Assembly (NCBI RefSeq): GCF_012034205.1
Contig: NZ_JAATEM010000025.1
Coordinates: forward strand, 1-64,000
Reading direction: 5' to 3'
Length of the DNA stretch: 64,000 bases
From: Streptomyces composti
GTDB taxonomy: Bacteria; Actinomycetota; Actinomycetes; Streptomycetales; Streptomycetaceae
This document shows positions 29,140-37,209 of this stretch, piece after piece. Under the pieces are notes generated by a model. That model did no database searches. It was not told the DNA's origin and saw only the letters and a list, made by a program, of their open reading frames with translations. Numbering within the stretch: the stretch's first letter is position 1; each line of letters starts with the position of its first letter. The position numbers and the translations under genes were made by a program.

Positions 29140-30975
29140 GTGGGACGCCACAGCCGTCGTGGACCCGCCCCCAAGGGCGGCACCACGGAGACGACCCCGA
29201 CGCGCCAGAGCCGCGCGGGCGTGGACGAGACGCGCCGAGGCACGGGTCGCTGGGACACCAGGGCTCCGCAGGCCGCCCGGCCGCAGCAGGCGCCGCCCGG
29301 TCCCGGGCCCGGCGGGCGGACGTACCCGGCCCCGGGTCAGGGGGCCGGCGCCTACGACGGCGCCCGGTACGACGCCCCGGCTCATGGCACCCCGCCCCAC
29401 GGGACGCCGGTCCTGGGTGCTCCCGGACGGGGGGCGCCGGGACGAGGAACTCCGGGACGAGGGTCTCCGGGGCCGGGCGGCCCGGCGTACGGTGCCCCGC
29501 CCTACGGAGGCCCGCCGCGCCCGATGCCGGGACGCGAGACGCCACGCGGCCACGGGGCCGAGCCCCACGGGACGCCGGCGCAGGGTGTTCCGCGTTTCGC
29601 GGACGGGACTCCGGCGCACGGAGTCCCGCGCTTTCCCGACGGCACGCCCGCGCAGGGCGTCCCTCGTTTCGGCGACGGTACGCCCGCGCAGGGCGTCCCT
29701 CGTTTCGGCGACGGTACGCCCGCGCACGGTGTCCCTCGTTTCCCCGGCGGCACGCCCGCGCAGGGCGTCCCGCGCTTCCCCGACGGCACGCCCGTGCACG
29801 GCACGCCGCGGGTGCGCGGCGGTCACCCGGAGCAGCGGGAAGGCGGAGGCGGCTGGGGCGAGCTGAACGGGCGGACGGCCGCGGCGGCCGGTCAGGGCAG
29901 GCAGGCCGGGGTGGCCCCGCCCCTGCCGCGGCAGCGGCAGGCGCCTGCCGGCAACCCCGTCGGCGCCGGCGGCGTCCGGCAGGAGTACCTCGACGCCTTC
30001 GACGAGCCCGGCGATCTCTTCACCCCGCGCACCAAGCCGGCGCCCCGCCGGGGCGCCGACCCTTACGCCACGGTCACCGAATGGGACACCGCCTCCCCGG
30101 CCGACGCCGCGGACGACCCGTACGAAACGGACGCGGCGGACGACGACGCGCCGCCCACCGGTGCGCCCGCGCGGCCGAAGGGCGGCAAGGGGCGCACGTT
30201 CACCGGGATCGCGGCCGCGGCCGTCACCACCGCGCTGGCCGTCGTCGTCGCCGGGCAGGTCGCCGACGACCGCAGCGGCGGCGCGGTGCAGGCGCAGTCC
30301 GCCCCCGAGCAGTCCCGCGACGACCGGGGCCCCGCCTCGCGCGGCGACGACCGCGAGACGCCCGGCGCCAAGCCGGCGACGTACGAGCAGAAGATGAGCA
30401 AGAGGTACCCGCTGGGCGCGGACCTCACCGGCTCGGGCGTGTTCGAGGCGATCCGCGGCGTCGACAAGGCGCCCGGCAAGGGGCAGAAGATCACCTACCG
30501 GGTGGACGTGGAGAAGGGACTCGGCCTGGACGGCGAGCTGTTCGCCGAGGCCGTGCACAGGACGCTGAACGACCAGCGCAGTTGGGCGCATGGCGGGGCG
30601 CGCACCTTCGAGCGGATCCACTCCGGCCGGCCCGACTTCGTGATCACCCTGGCGAGTCCGGGCACCACCGCCAAGTGGTGCGCCAAGTCCGGTCTGGACA
30701 CCACCGAGGACAACGTCTCCTGCGACTCGGCCGCCACCGAACGCGTGATGATCAACGCCTACCGGTGGGCGCAGGGCGCCGAGACCTACGGCGACGACCT
30801 GCTCGGCTACCGCCAGATGCTGATCAACCACGAGATCGGGCACCGGCTCGGCTACGGCCACGTCACCTGTGACAAGGACGGCGATCTGGCCCCGGTGATG
30901 CAGCAGCAGACCAAGTTCCTGGATCACGACGGCATCAGCTGCCGCCCCAACCCCTGGGCCTACCCGAACAGCTGA
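29140..30975 (+). CDS. DUF3152 membrane-anchored protein with metzincin zinc motif
   Basis: A 611-residue protein. Residues 1-340 are low complexity and cytoplasmic, including seven 12-residue repeats. One membrane helix (FTGIAAAAVTTALAVVVAGQV, about residues 355-375) leads to an extracellular DUF3152 domain of about 190 residues. That domain contains HEIGHRLGYGH near residue 565, a full HExxHxxGxxH zinc site as in metzincin proteases, plus two Cys pairs. The mycobacterial orthologue is Rv3207c. A secreted or surface metalloprotease is the natural inference, although the family is listed as of unknown function. GTG start, 8 bases after the hydrolase stop. Confidence 0.85.
   Translation: MGRHSRRGPAPKGGTTETTPTRQSRAGVDETRRGTGRWDTRAPQAARPQQAPPGPGPGGRTYPAPGQGAGAYDGARYDAPAHGTPPHGTPVLGAPGRGAPGRGTPGRGSPGPGGPAYGAPPYGGPPRPMPGRETPRGHGAEPHGTPAQGVPRFADGTPAHGVPRFPDGTPAQGVPRFGDGTPAQGVPRFGDGTPAHGVPRFPGGTPAQGVPRFPDGTPVHGTPRVRGGHPEQREGGGGWGELNGRTAAAAGQGRQAGVAPPLPRQRQAPAGNPVGAGGVRQEYLDAFDEPGDLFTPRTKPAPRRGADPYATVTEWDTASPADAADDPYETDAADDDAPPTGAPARPKGGKGRTFTGIAAAAVTTALAVVVAGQVADDRSGGAVQAQSAPEQSRDDRGPASRGDDRETPGAKPATYEQKMSKRYPLGADLTGSGVFEAIRGVDKAPGKGQKITYRVDVEKGLGLDGELFAEAVHRTLNDQRSWAHGGARTFERIHSGRPDFVITLASPGTTAKWCAKSGLDTTEDNVSCDSAATERVMINAYRWAQGAETYGDDLLGYRQMLINHEIGHRLGYGHVTCDKDGDLAPVMQQQTKFLDHDGISCRPNPWAYPNS
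29569..29820 (+). repeat. seven 36-bp coding repeats in the DUF3152 gene
   Basis: Seven in-frame 12-residue units of the form GTPAQGVPRFGD (variants AH/AQ, ADG/PDG/GDG/PGG; last unit degenerate). Units 3 and 4 are nearly identical in DNA, which indicates recent slippage or unequal crossing-over. They lie in the cytoplasmic disordered region. Confidence 0.85.
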
Positions 30976-31072
30976 CGGGTGATCACCTGGCTCTGAGCGG
31001 CGGGCGGCCGACGGGCGCGTAGCGCGGCCAAACGCGCCCCGCACGGGAAAGTTACGACCGTTCACCCCTTTT

Positions 31073-31106
31073 GGTGGAGCGACGGACAACCGTCCGTCGC
31101 TCCACC
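31073..31106. terminator. perfect 15-bp hairpin before the exopolysaccharide-like operon
   Basis: GGTGGAGCGACGGAC and its exact complement surround a four-base loop AACC. It lies 98 bases after the DUF3152 stop and 73 bases before the glycosyltransferase start. It is probably the terminator of the former gene, without a U-tract, but could also act in the leader of the latter. Confidence 0.6.
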
Positions 31107-31178
31107 GCCTTGTCCGCATACGTTCGTCCCGCTGCGAGCCGCCGGGGCAACGGCGGCTCCCCATACGGGAGATCGGGG

Positions 31179-32885
31179 GTGCTTGTGCGCATCGGACTGC
31201 TTACGGAGGGTGGTTACCCGTATGTGAGCGGTGACGCCAGGCTCTGGTGCGACCGCCTGGTGCGCGGGCTCGGTCAGCACGAGTTCGACGTCTATGCGTT
31301 CAGCCGCAGCCAGGCCGAGGAGGACGAGGGCTGGGTCCCGCTGCCGCCGCAGGTCAGCCGGGTGCGTACGGCGCCGCTGTGGACGTCGGAGGACGACGGG
31401 GTGGTGTACGGGCGCCGCGCACGCCGGCGCTTCACGGAGCACTACGCCGAACTGGCCGCCGCGCTCTGCACCGCCGACCCCGCACCGGCCGGTACCCGTT
31501 CCGACGCCGGCACCGCCGAGGCGCCCGGCGTCCCGCATCAGGCGGACCGTTTCGCCAATGCCCTCTACGGGCTCGCGGAACTCGCCCGCGAGGAGGGCGG
31601 ACTGGCGGCGGCCCTGCGGTCGGAGGCCGCCGTACGCGCCCTGGAGTGCGCCTGTCGCGCGCCCGGTGCCCAGCGCCCCGCGCGCGAGGCGCGCGTCCCC
31701 GATCTGCTCACCGTGGCCGCGCACCTGGAGCGCGCCCTGCGCCCCCTGACCCTCGACTGGTACGAGGAGAACGGCCTCGGCGCGGTCGATCTGTGCCACG
31801 CCGCCTCCGGCGGCACGGCCGCGCTGCCCGGCCTGCTCGCCCGTCACTTCTTCGGCGTCCCGCTGCTGGTGACCGAGTACGGCGTGCGGCTGCGCAGGCA
31901 CTACCTCACCCGGCCCGACTCCTCACCGGCCGTCCGGTCCCTGCTCGCCGCCTTCCACGGCAGGCTCGCCGCCGAGATCTACCGGCAGGCCGCCTTCGTC
32001 ACGCCGGGCAACACGCACGCCCGGCGCTGGCAGGAACGGTGCGGCGCCGACCGGACGAAGCTGCGCACGGTCTACCCCGGCATGGACGCCGCCCCCTTCG
32101 CCGAGGTGGGCGAGAGCCAGGCGAGCGCCGACCCGCACACCCTGGTCTGGGTCGGGCGCGTCGAGCCGGCCAAGGACCTGGTGTCGCTGCTGCACGCCTT
32201 CGCGGAGATCCGCAAGCAGGAGCCCGGCACCCGGCTGCGCATCGTCGGCGGCCCGGCCGGGCCCGAGGGCGAGGCCTACCTCGGCCACTGCCGCATGCTG
32301 GCCGCCCAGCTCTTCCCCGACGAGGCCGAGGGACCGCACGCCGTGGGCGACAACCCGGTGTCCTTCGAGGAGATCGGCGGCCCCGAACTGCCCACCCCGG
32401 CCGACGCCTACGCCGCCGGTGCGGTGACCGTGCTGTCCAGCGTGGTGGAGGGCTTCCCCGTGCGGCTGGTCGAGGCGATGCTCTGCGGCCGGGCCACCGT
32501 CTCCACCGACGTCGGCGCGGTCGTCGAGGTCATCGGCGGCACCGGCCTGGTCGTACCGCCGCGCAACCCGCGGGCGCTCGCCGAGGCGTGCGTCTCCCTG
32601 CTGCGCGACCCCGAGCGCCGTGAGCGCCTCGGAGCCGCCGCCCGCGCCCGCGCGCTGGAGCTGTTCACCGTCGAGCAGAACATCGCCGCCTTCCACGGTC
32701 TCTATCTGGAGACCGTCGCCCGCACCCCGGTCCGCCGCCTGCCGCTGGACCGCACCGGCGTCCCCCGGCCCTTCGCCAGCCCCGCCGAGGCCCACGTCCC
32801 CGGCCACTGGACCGACCCCGCGCCCCGCCCCGTGCCCCGCTGGGCCGCGCCGGAGCAGGTCCCCGTCACGGAGGCAGCACGATGA
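31179..32885 (+). CDS. PelF-like glycosyltransferase (DUF3492 + GT4)
   Basis: A 568-residue GT-B fold glycosyltransferase. The N-terminal DUF3492 region begins RIGLLTEGGYPYVSGDA, including the YPY(V/E)SGG-like signature of PelF, and includes WYEENGLGAVDLCHA and LLVTEYGVRLRR. The GT4 half has VWVGRVEPAKDLVSLLHAF and a typical acceptor/donor site with EGFPVRLVE, an E-x7-E pair near residues 422-430. PelF builds the GalN/GalNAc-rich Pel polymer from UDP-sugars in other bacteria. GTG 31179 follows GGGAG; GTG 31185 is an alternative. Its stop overlaps the next ATG (ATGA). First gene of a five-gene coupled set. Confidence 0.88.
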   Translation: MLVRIGLLTEGGYPYVSGDARLWCDRLVRGLGQHEFDVYAFSRSQAEEDEGWVPLPPQVSRVRTAPLWTSEDDGVVYGRRARRRFTEHYAELAAALCTADPAPAGTRSDAGTAEAPGVPHQADRFANALYGLAELAREEGGLAAALRSEAAVRALECACRAPGAQRPAREARVPDLLTVAAHLERALRPLTLDWYEENGLGAVDLCHAASGGTAALPGLLARHFFGVPLLVTEYGVRLRRHYLTRPDSSPAVRSLLAAFHGRLAAEIYRQAAFVTPGNTHARRWQERCGADRTKLRTVYPGMDAAPFAEVGESQASADPHTLVWVGRVEPAKDLVSLLHAFAEIRKQEPGTRLRIVGGPAGPEGEAYLGHCRMLAAQLFPDEAEGPHAVGDNPVSFEEIGGPELPTPADAYAAGAVTVLSSVVEGFPVRLVEAMLCGRATVSTDVGAVVEVIGGTGLVVPPRNPRALAEACVSLLRDPERRERLGAAARARALELFTVEQNIAAFHGLYLETVARTPVRRLPLDRTGVPRPFASPAEAHVPGHWTDPAPRPVPRWAAPEQVPVTEAAR

Positions 32886-33991
32886 CCGACCTCAGCGCGC
32901 CGGCCCGTGAGCCGGGCACTCCCGCCCCCCGCCGGGGCGCCGACCCGGTGAAGGCCCTGCTGCACCGCCACCGCGAGCTGTGCGAGACCGCCGTCGACCC
33001 CCTGGAGATCGCGGCCGGCCTCGAGGCGCACGGCGTCACCGACCGCACCGCCGCCCGCTTCCGCCACCGGGACGTCTTCTCCCTGGCCGAGGAGCTCTAC
33101 GCCCGCGCCAACCACCACACCGACGCGCCCCCGGCCGCACCGCCCGCACCGGCGCCCCGCACCACCTGGGCGGTCCTCACCCTGCTGCCCGGCCTGCTCT
33201 GCCTCGCCACCCTCGTGGCCCTCCGCCACACCGGCGGCCAGACCCGCCTGCTGACCGCCGCCGCGGGCGCCCTGGCCGTCCACCTCAGCCTGCGCGCCGC
33301 CCTGCGCCGGGGTCCCCTGAGCGGACCCCGCTGCCCGGGCACGGCCCTGCCGGTCTGCTGGCTCGTCGCCCACGCCCTGCTGGGCGAGGGGCTGCTGCGC
33401 GCCGCGCTCTCCGGCGGCCCCGACACCCCGCCCACCGGCGCCGACTGGCCGCTCACCGCGGCGACCCTCGCCGCCCTCGCGCTGGCCTGCGCCCCCGCCG
33501 CCTGGACGACCCACCTCTTCCGCACCCGCACCCACCGCCGGCTCACCGCCAGCCGGGCCCTGGAGGACTTCGCCACCTCGGTGCGCCCGCTGCTGCTCGG
33601 CACGGTCGCCCTCCAGCTGCTCGCCGTGGCCGCCCTCACCCTGCTCACCGCGACCCTCCTCGACGAGGCCCCGGCCCTCGGCACCACCCTCACCCTGGGC
33701 GCCCTGCTCCACCTGTCCCGCCTGCTCACCGTGCACGGCTTCACCCACGCCCCCCGGGTGATCCTCACCGCCACGGCACTCACCCAGGCGGCCGCCCTGG
33801 CCGCCGTGTTCGCCGCGCGCCTGCCCGGCCTGGCCGCCCTCGCCACCCCCGTGGAGACCCTGGTCACCGAGGGGACGCCGGCCGCCCTCCCCGCTCTCAC
33901 CTGCGGCGCGGCGGCCTGCGTCCTGCTGCTCCACGCCGCTCGCCGGCTCACCCGAGCCTCGGCCCACGCCCACGCGGAGGCCCGCCGATGA
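32882..33991 (+). CDS. polytopic membrane protein, eight helices
   Basis: A 369-residue integral membrane protein. The first 95 residues are cytoplasmic and include LLHRHRELCETAVDPLEIA and a Pro/Ala linker. Eight hydrophobic segments follow, from WAVLTLLPGLLCLATLVAL to LPALTCGAAACVLLLHAARRL. I do not recognise a named family. Its place between a PelF-like transferase and an epimerase corresponds to that of PelG, the polytopic Pel synthase/transport subunit, but it is shorter (eight versus about twelve helices) and no sequence relationship can be claimed. ATG overlaps the upstream stop; its own stop overlaps the following mini-gene start (ATGA). Confidence 0.8.
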   Translation: MTDLSAPAREPGTPAPRRGADPVKALLHRHRELCETAVDPLEIAAGLEAHGVTDRTAARFRHRDVFSLAEELYARANHHTDAPPAAPPAPAPRTTWAVLTLLPGLLCLATLVALRHTGGQTRLLTAAAGALAVHLSLRAALRRGPLSGPRCPGTALPVCWLVAHALLGEGLLRAALSGGPDTPPTGADWPLTAATLAALALACAPAAWTTHLFRTRTHRRLTASRALEDFATSVRPLLLGTVALQLLAVAALTLLTATLLDEAPALGTTLTLGALLHLSRLLTVHGFTHAPRVILTATALTQAAALAAVFAARLPGLAALATPVETLVTEGTPAALPALTCGAAACVLLLHAARRLTRASAHAHAEARR

Positions 33992-34110
33992 CCCCACCGG
34001 CAGCCGGGGCGTCCGCCGGCAACCGCACATGGCCTCACCCCGACGAAGGAGAACCCCACATGACCATCCGTCCAGGAGCCTCGTACGACGCGGAAGGAGT
34101 CGCGCGATGA
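33988..34110 (+). CDS. 40-residue mini-protein translationally coupled on both sides
   Basis: A 41-codon frame whose ATG overlaps the upstream TGA (ATGA at 33988-33991) and whose TGA overlaps the downstream epimerase ATG (ATGA at 34107-34110). A second in-frame ATG at 34060 has its own strong site (GAAGGAG) and would give the 16-residue MTIRPGASYDAEGVAR. The sequence is hydrophilic, without cysteine or membrane segment. It could be a genuine small protein of the cassette or a coupling device that carries ribosomes across the gap. No family is recognised. Confidence 0.5.
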   Translation: MTPPAAGASAGNRTWPHPDEGEPHMTIRPGASYDAEGVAR

Positions 34111-35105
34111 GAGTCCTGCTGATCGGAGCCAACGGATTCATCGGCCGCTTCGTGGCGGACCGCCTGCTCGCCGATCCGGCCGTGCAGCTCACCGCCCTCG
34201 GCCGCGGCGACGACGCCGACGTCCGCTTCGACCTCGCCACCGGCAGCCCCGGGGCGCTCACCCGCTTCCTCGACGCGGTCCACCCCGGCGTCGTGGTCAA
34301 CTGCGCCGGCGCCACCCGGGGCGGCGCCCGGGAACTCACCCGGCACAACACCGTCGCCGTGGCCACCGTCTGCGAGGCGCTGCGCCGCAGCGGCTGCGGC
34401 GCCCGGCTCGTGCAGATCGGGTGCAGCTCGGAGTACGGACCCAGCCAGCCCGGCTCCTCCACCGCCGAGGACGCGGTGCCGCGGCCCGGCGGCCCCTACG
34501 GCGTCAGCAAGCTCGCCGCCACCGAACTCGTCCTCGGATCCGGCCTGGACGCCGTCGTGCTGCGGGTGTTCTCGCCCGCCGGACCCGGGACCCCCGCCGG
34601 ATCCCCGCTCGGGCGGCTCGCCGAGGCCATGCGCCGGGCCATGCAGTCCGGCGACGGCGAACTGAAACTGGGCGGGCTCGGCGCCCAGCGGGACTTCGTC
34701 GACGTGCGCGACGTCGCGCGCGCGGTGCACGCCGCCTCGCTCTCCGCGGCACAGGGCGTCATCAACATCGGCTCCGGCCGGGCGGTGCGGCTGCGCGACG
34801 CCGCCGCGATCCTCGCCCGGGTCGCCGGCTACGGCGGCGCGCTCCACGAGCTCGACAGCCCCGGCGTGCACGCCCCGCACGGGGTCCACACCCACAGCCC
34901 GCATCTGCGGACGGCCATCGGCCACCCCCGCTCCGGCGACGGCGACCACCACCCCGCACCCGTGGCCTTCCCCTACCCCGACGGCTGCGGCAGCTGGCAG
35001 CAGGCCGATGTGCGCACCGCACGCGACCGGCTCGGCTGGCGCCCCCGCATCAACCTCGAGGAATCCCTGGCCGACATCTGGATGGAGGCGGCATGCCGTA
35101 TCTGA
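34107..35105 (+). CDS. NAD-dependent sugar-nucleotide epimerase/dehydratase (extended SDR)
   Basis: A 332-residue extended short-chain dehydrogenase. The Rossmann motif is LLIGANGFIG at the N-terminus; the catalytic Ser is in QIGCSSEYG and the YxxxK pair in PYGVSKLAA. RDFVDVRDVARAV and INIGSGRAVRLRDAA are the usual substrate-binding strands. GalE/PelX-type enzymes make UDP-GalNAc or related sugars for polymers such as Pel. The ATG at 34107 follows GGAAGGAG and the Rossmann strand begins at residue 2, so this start is firm. The stop overlaps the next gene by 13 bases. Confidence 0.88.
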   Translation: MRVLLIGANGFIGRFVADRLLADPAVQLTALGRGDDADVRFDLATGSPGALTRFLDAVHPGVVVNCAGATRGGARELTRHNTVAVATVCEALRRSGCGARLVQIGCSSEYGPSQPGSSTAEDAVPRPGGPYGVSKLAATELVLGSGLDAVVLRVFSPAGPGTPAGSPLGRLAEAMRRAMQSGDGELKLGGLGAQRDFVDVRDVARAVHAASLSAAQGVINIGSGRAVRLRDAAAILARVAGYGGALHELDSPGVHAPHGVHTHSPHLRTAIGHPRSGDGDHHPAPVAFPYPDGCGSWQQADVRTARDRLGWRPRINLEESLADIWMEAACRI

Positions 35106-35866
35106 GCCGTGCCGAACCCGGCCTCACCTGCACGGACTTCCGCACCGGCTTCGGCATTCCCGGTATCGCGCACCCGCTCGTCGCCCCGGCCGAGTGGAAG
35201 GCGCTCACCGAGCCCGGCACACCCCTGCACTGGGTCGTCCTCGACGTGGCCGACGGGCCCGGCGCCCAGCCCGACCCGCACTGCCTGGACGCGGCCGGAC
35301 GACTGCGCAACGCCGGTGTCCGTGTCCTCGGCCGCCTCGACTCGGCGCACGGCGACCGCGGTCTCGGCCAGGTGATCGCGGACGCCCACCGCTACCTCGA
35401 CTGGTACGAGGTCGACGGCTTCCTGCTGGACCGCCCTCCCGCCGACGCGCTGAGGCTGTACGAGGTGCGGCGCACCACCGCCGCGCTCCGCGTGCTGTGT
35501 GACGGTGCCCATATCGTCCTCGGCCACGGCATCCACCCGCACCCGGGCTACGCCGAGATCGCCGACCAGCTGGTCACCTTCTCCGGCCCCTGGAGCGACT
35601 ACCGCTGGTCACAGGTCGCCGAGTGGACGGCCGACCTGCCGCCGGAGCGGTTCTGCCACTTCGTTCACGGAGTGCCGCGCCCCCACCTGGAGGAGGCGCT
35701 GCGCATCGCCCGCTGGCAGGGGGCCGCGACGATCTACTTCACCGACCACAGCGATCGCACCGGGCGCGGGGGCCGGTCCGAGACCTGGGAGACGAATCCC
35801 TGGGAGGTGCTGCCCGGCTACTGGGATGAAATCGTCTCGCGGATCGGAACAGGTGTCTCGGAATGA
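35093..35866 (+). CDS. spherulin-4-like glycoside hydrolase (GH135/GH114-like)
   Basis: A 257-residue TIM-barrel-like protein of the spherulin 4 family. Core strands PLHWVVLDVADGPG, VRVLGRLDSAHGD, YLDWYEVDGFLLDRPP, IVLGHGIHPHPGY and FCHFVHGVP follow the family pattern. Fungal Sph3 (GH135) in this family cleaves alpha-1,4-GalNAc polymers, and PelA carries a related GH114-like domain. The strand-4 acidic residue is present (FLLD) but the following residue is Arg where many homologues have Glu, so activity may be altered. No signal peptide, so it would act in the cytoplasm unless exported otherwise. It overlaps the epimerase gene by 13 bases. Last gene of the cassette. Confidence 0.78.
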   Translation: MPYLSRAEPGLTCTDFRTGFGIPGIAHPLVAPAEWKALTEPGTPLHWVVLDVADGPGAQPDPHCLDAAGRLRNAGVRVLGRLDSAHGDRGLGQVIADAHRYLDWYEVDGFLLDRPPADALRLYEVRRTTAALRVLCDGAHIVLGHGIHPHPGYAEIADQLVTFSGPWSDYRWSQVAEWTADLPPERFCHFVHGVPRPHLEEALRIARWQGAATIYFTDHSDRTGRGGRSETWETNPWEVLPGYWDEIVSRIGTGVSE

Positions 35867-35885
35867 AAAAGCCCATGGCAGTGTT
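35860..35885 (+). promoter_or_regulatory. sigma-R-type promoter of moeZ (GGAAT-N18-GTT)
   Basis: GGAAT at 35860-35864 and GTT at 35883-35885 are exactly 18 bases apart, the Streptomyces sigma-R (disulfide stress) consensus. The -35 element overlaps the stop of the spherulin-like gene; the moeZ GTG is 45 bases past the -10. The moeB/moeZ gene of S. coelicolor is a known sigma-R target, which supports it. Confidence 0.75.
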
Positions 35886-35929
35886 ACGGGAGGAACAACC
35901 GTACTGATTGACCGACCAACGGAGTCCCC

Positions 35930-37108
35930 GTGTCGCTGCCACCCCTGGTCGAGCCCGCTTCGGAGCTCACCGTAGACGAGGTCCGCAGGTACTCCCGCCA
36001 CCTGATCATCCCCGACGTGGGGATGGACGGGCAGAAGCGGCTGAAGAACGCCAAGGTGCTGTGTGTGGGCGCCGGCGGCCTGGGCTCGCCGGCGCTGATG
36101 TACATGGCCGCCGCGGGCGTGGGCACGCTCGGCATCGTGGAGTTCGACGAGGTCGACGAGTCGAACCTGCAGCGCCAGGTCATCCACAGCCAGGCCGACA
36201 TCGGCCGCCCCAAGGCCGAGTCCGCGCGGGACACGGTCAAGGGCATCAACCCGTACGTGAACGTGGTCCTGCACGAAGAGCGGCTCGAGGCCGACAACGT
36301 GATGGACATCTTCAGCCAGTACGACCTGATCGTCGACGGCACGGACAACTTCGCGACCCGCTACCTGGTCAACGACGCCTGCGTGCTGCTCGGCAAGCCG
36401 TACGTCTGGGGTTCCATCTACCGCTTCGACGGCCAGGCCTCGGTGTTCTGGGCGGAGCACGGTCCCTGCTACCGCTGCCTCTACCCGGAGCCCCCGCCCC
36501 CCGGCATGGTTCCGTCCTGCGCCGAGGGCGGCGTGCTCGGCGTGCTGTGCGCCTCCATCGGCTCGATCCAGGTCAACGAGGCGATCAAGCTGCTGGCCGG
36601 CATCGGTGAGCCGCTGGTCGGCCGCCTGATGATCTACGACGCCCTGGAGATGCAGTACCGCCAGGTCAAGGTCCGCAAGGACCCCAACTGCGCGGTCTGC
36701 GGCGAGAACCCGACCGTCACCGAGCTGATCGACTACGAGGCCTTCTGCGGCGTCGTGTCCGAGGAGGCCCAGGCGGCGGCCGCCGACTCCACGATCACTC
36801 CCAAGCAGCTCAAGGAGTGGCTGGACGACGGTGAGAAGATCGAGCTCATCGACGTCCGCGAGCCGAACGAGTACGAGATCGTCTCCATCCCGGGCGCCCG
36901 CCTGATCCCCAAGAACGAGTTCCTCATGGGCAACGCCCTGGAGAGCCTCCCGCAGGACAAGAAGATCGTCTTGCACTGCAAGACGGGTGTCCGCAGTGCG
37001 GAAGTGCTCGCCGTCCTGAAGTCCGCCGGCTTCGCCGACGCGGTCCACGTCGGCGGCGGCGTCATCGGCTGGGTCAACCAGATCGAACCCCACAAGCCGG
37101 TGTACTGA
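35930..37108 (+). CDS. moeZ: MoeZ: E1-like adenylyltransferase with rhodanese domain
   Basis: A 392-residue fusion. The N-terminal ThiF/MoeB domain has the nucleotide-binding VGAGGLGSPA, the R of NLQRQVIH, the D of IVDGTDNF and two CxxC zinc pairs (CYRC and CAVC). The C-terminal rhodanese domain (residues 290-392) carries the active-site loop HCKTGVRS. MoeZ activates and sulfurates ubiquitin-like sulfur carriers (MoaD, ThiS, CysO) for molybdopterin, thiamine and cysteine biosynthesis in the cytoplasm. GTG start. A sigma-R-type promoter just upstream indicates induction by thiol oxidation. Orthologue of Rv3206c. Confidence 0.94.
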   Translation: MSLPPLVEPASELTVDEVRRYSRHLIIPDVGMDGQKRLKNAKVLCVGAGGLGSPALMYMAAAGVGTLGIVEFDEVDESNLQRQVIHSQADIGRPKAESARDTVKGINPYVNVVLHEERLEADNVMDIFSQYDLIVDGTDNFATRYLVNDACVLLGKPYVWGSIYRFDGQASVFWAEHGPCYRCLYPEPPPPGMVPSCAEGGVLGVLCASIGSIQVNEAIKLLAGIGEPLVGRLMIYDALEMQYRQVKVRKDPNCAVCGENPTVTELIDYEAFCGVVSEEAQAAAADSTITPKQLKEWLDDGEKIELIDVREPNEYEIVSIPGARLIPKNEFLMGNALESLPQDKKIVLHCKTGVRSAEVLAVLKSAGFADAVHVGGGVIGWVNQIEPHKPVY

Positions 37109-37137
37109 CCCCGGCATCCGCCCCCTGGCGGATCCGA

Positions 37138-37180
37138 AGAAGCCCACGGCTCCGGACAGCCCGGACGCCGTGGGCTTCTC
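37138..37180. terminator. bidirectional terminator between moeZ and a peptidase gene
   Basis: GAAGCCCACGGC pairs perfectly with GCCGTGGGCTTC around an 18-base loop, 30 bases after moeZ and 30 bases before the convergent peptidase stop. Confidence 0.8.
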
Positions 37181-37209
37181 TCATGCCCGGACCCGCACGT
37201 CCGTCATGC

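Noticed and set aside
35109..35375. Alternative short frames inside the spherulin-like gene
   Set aside because: Ser/Thr/Arg/Pro-rich shadow frames without motifs; the chosen frame has family strands and high third-position GC.
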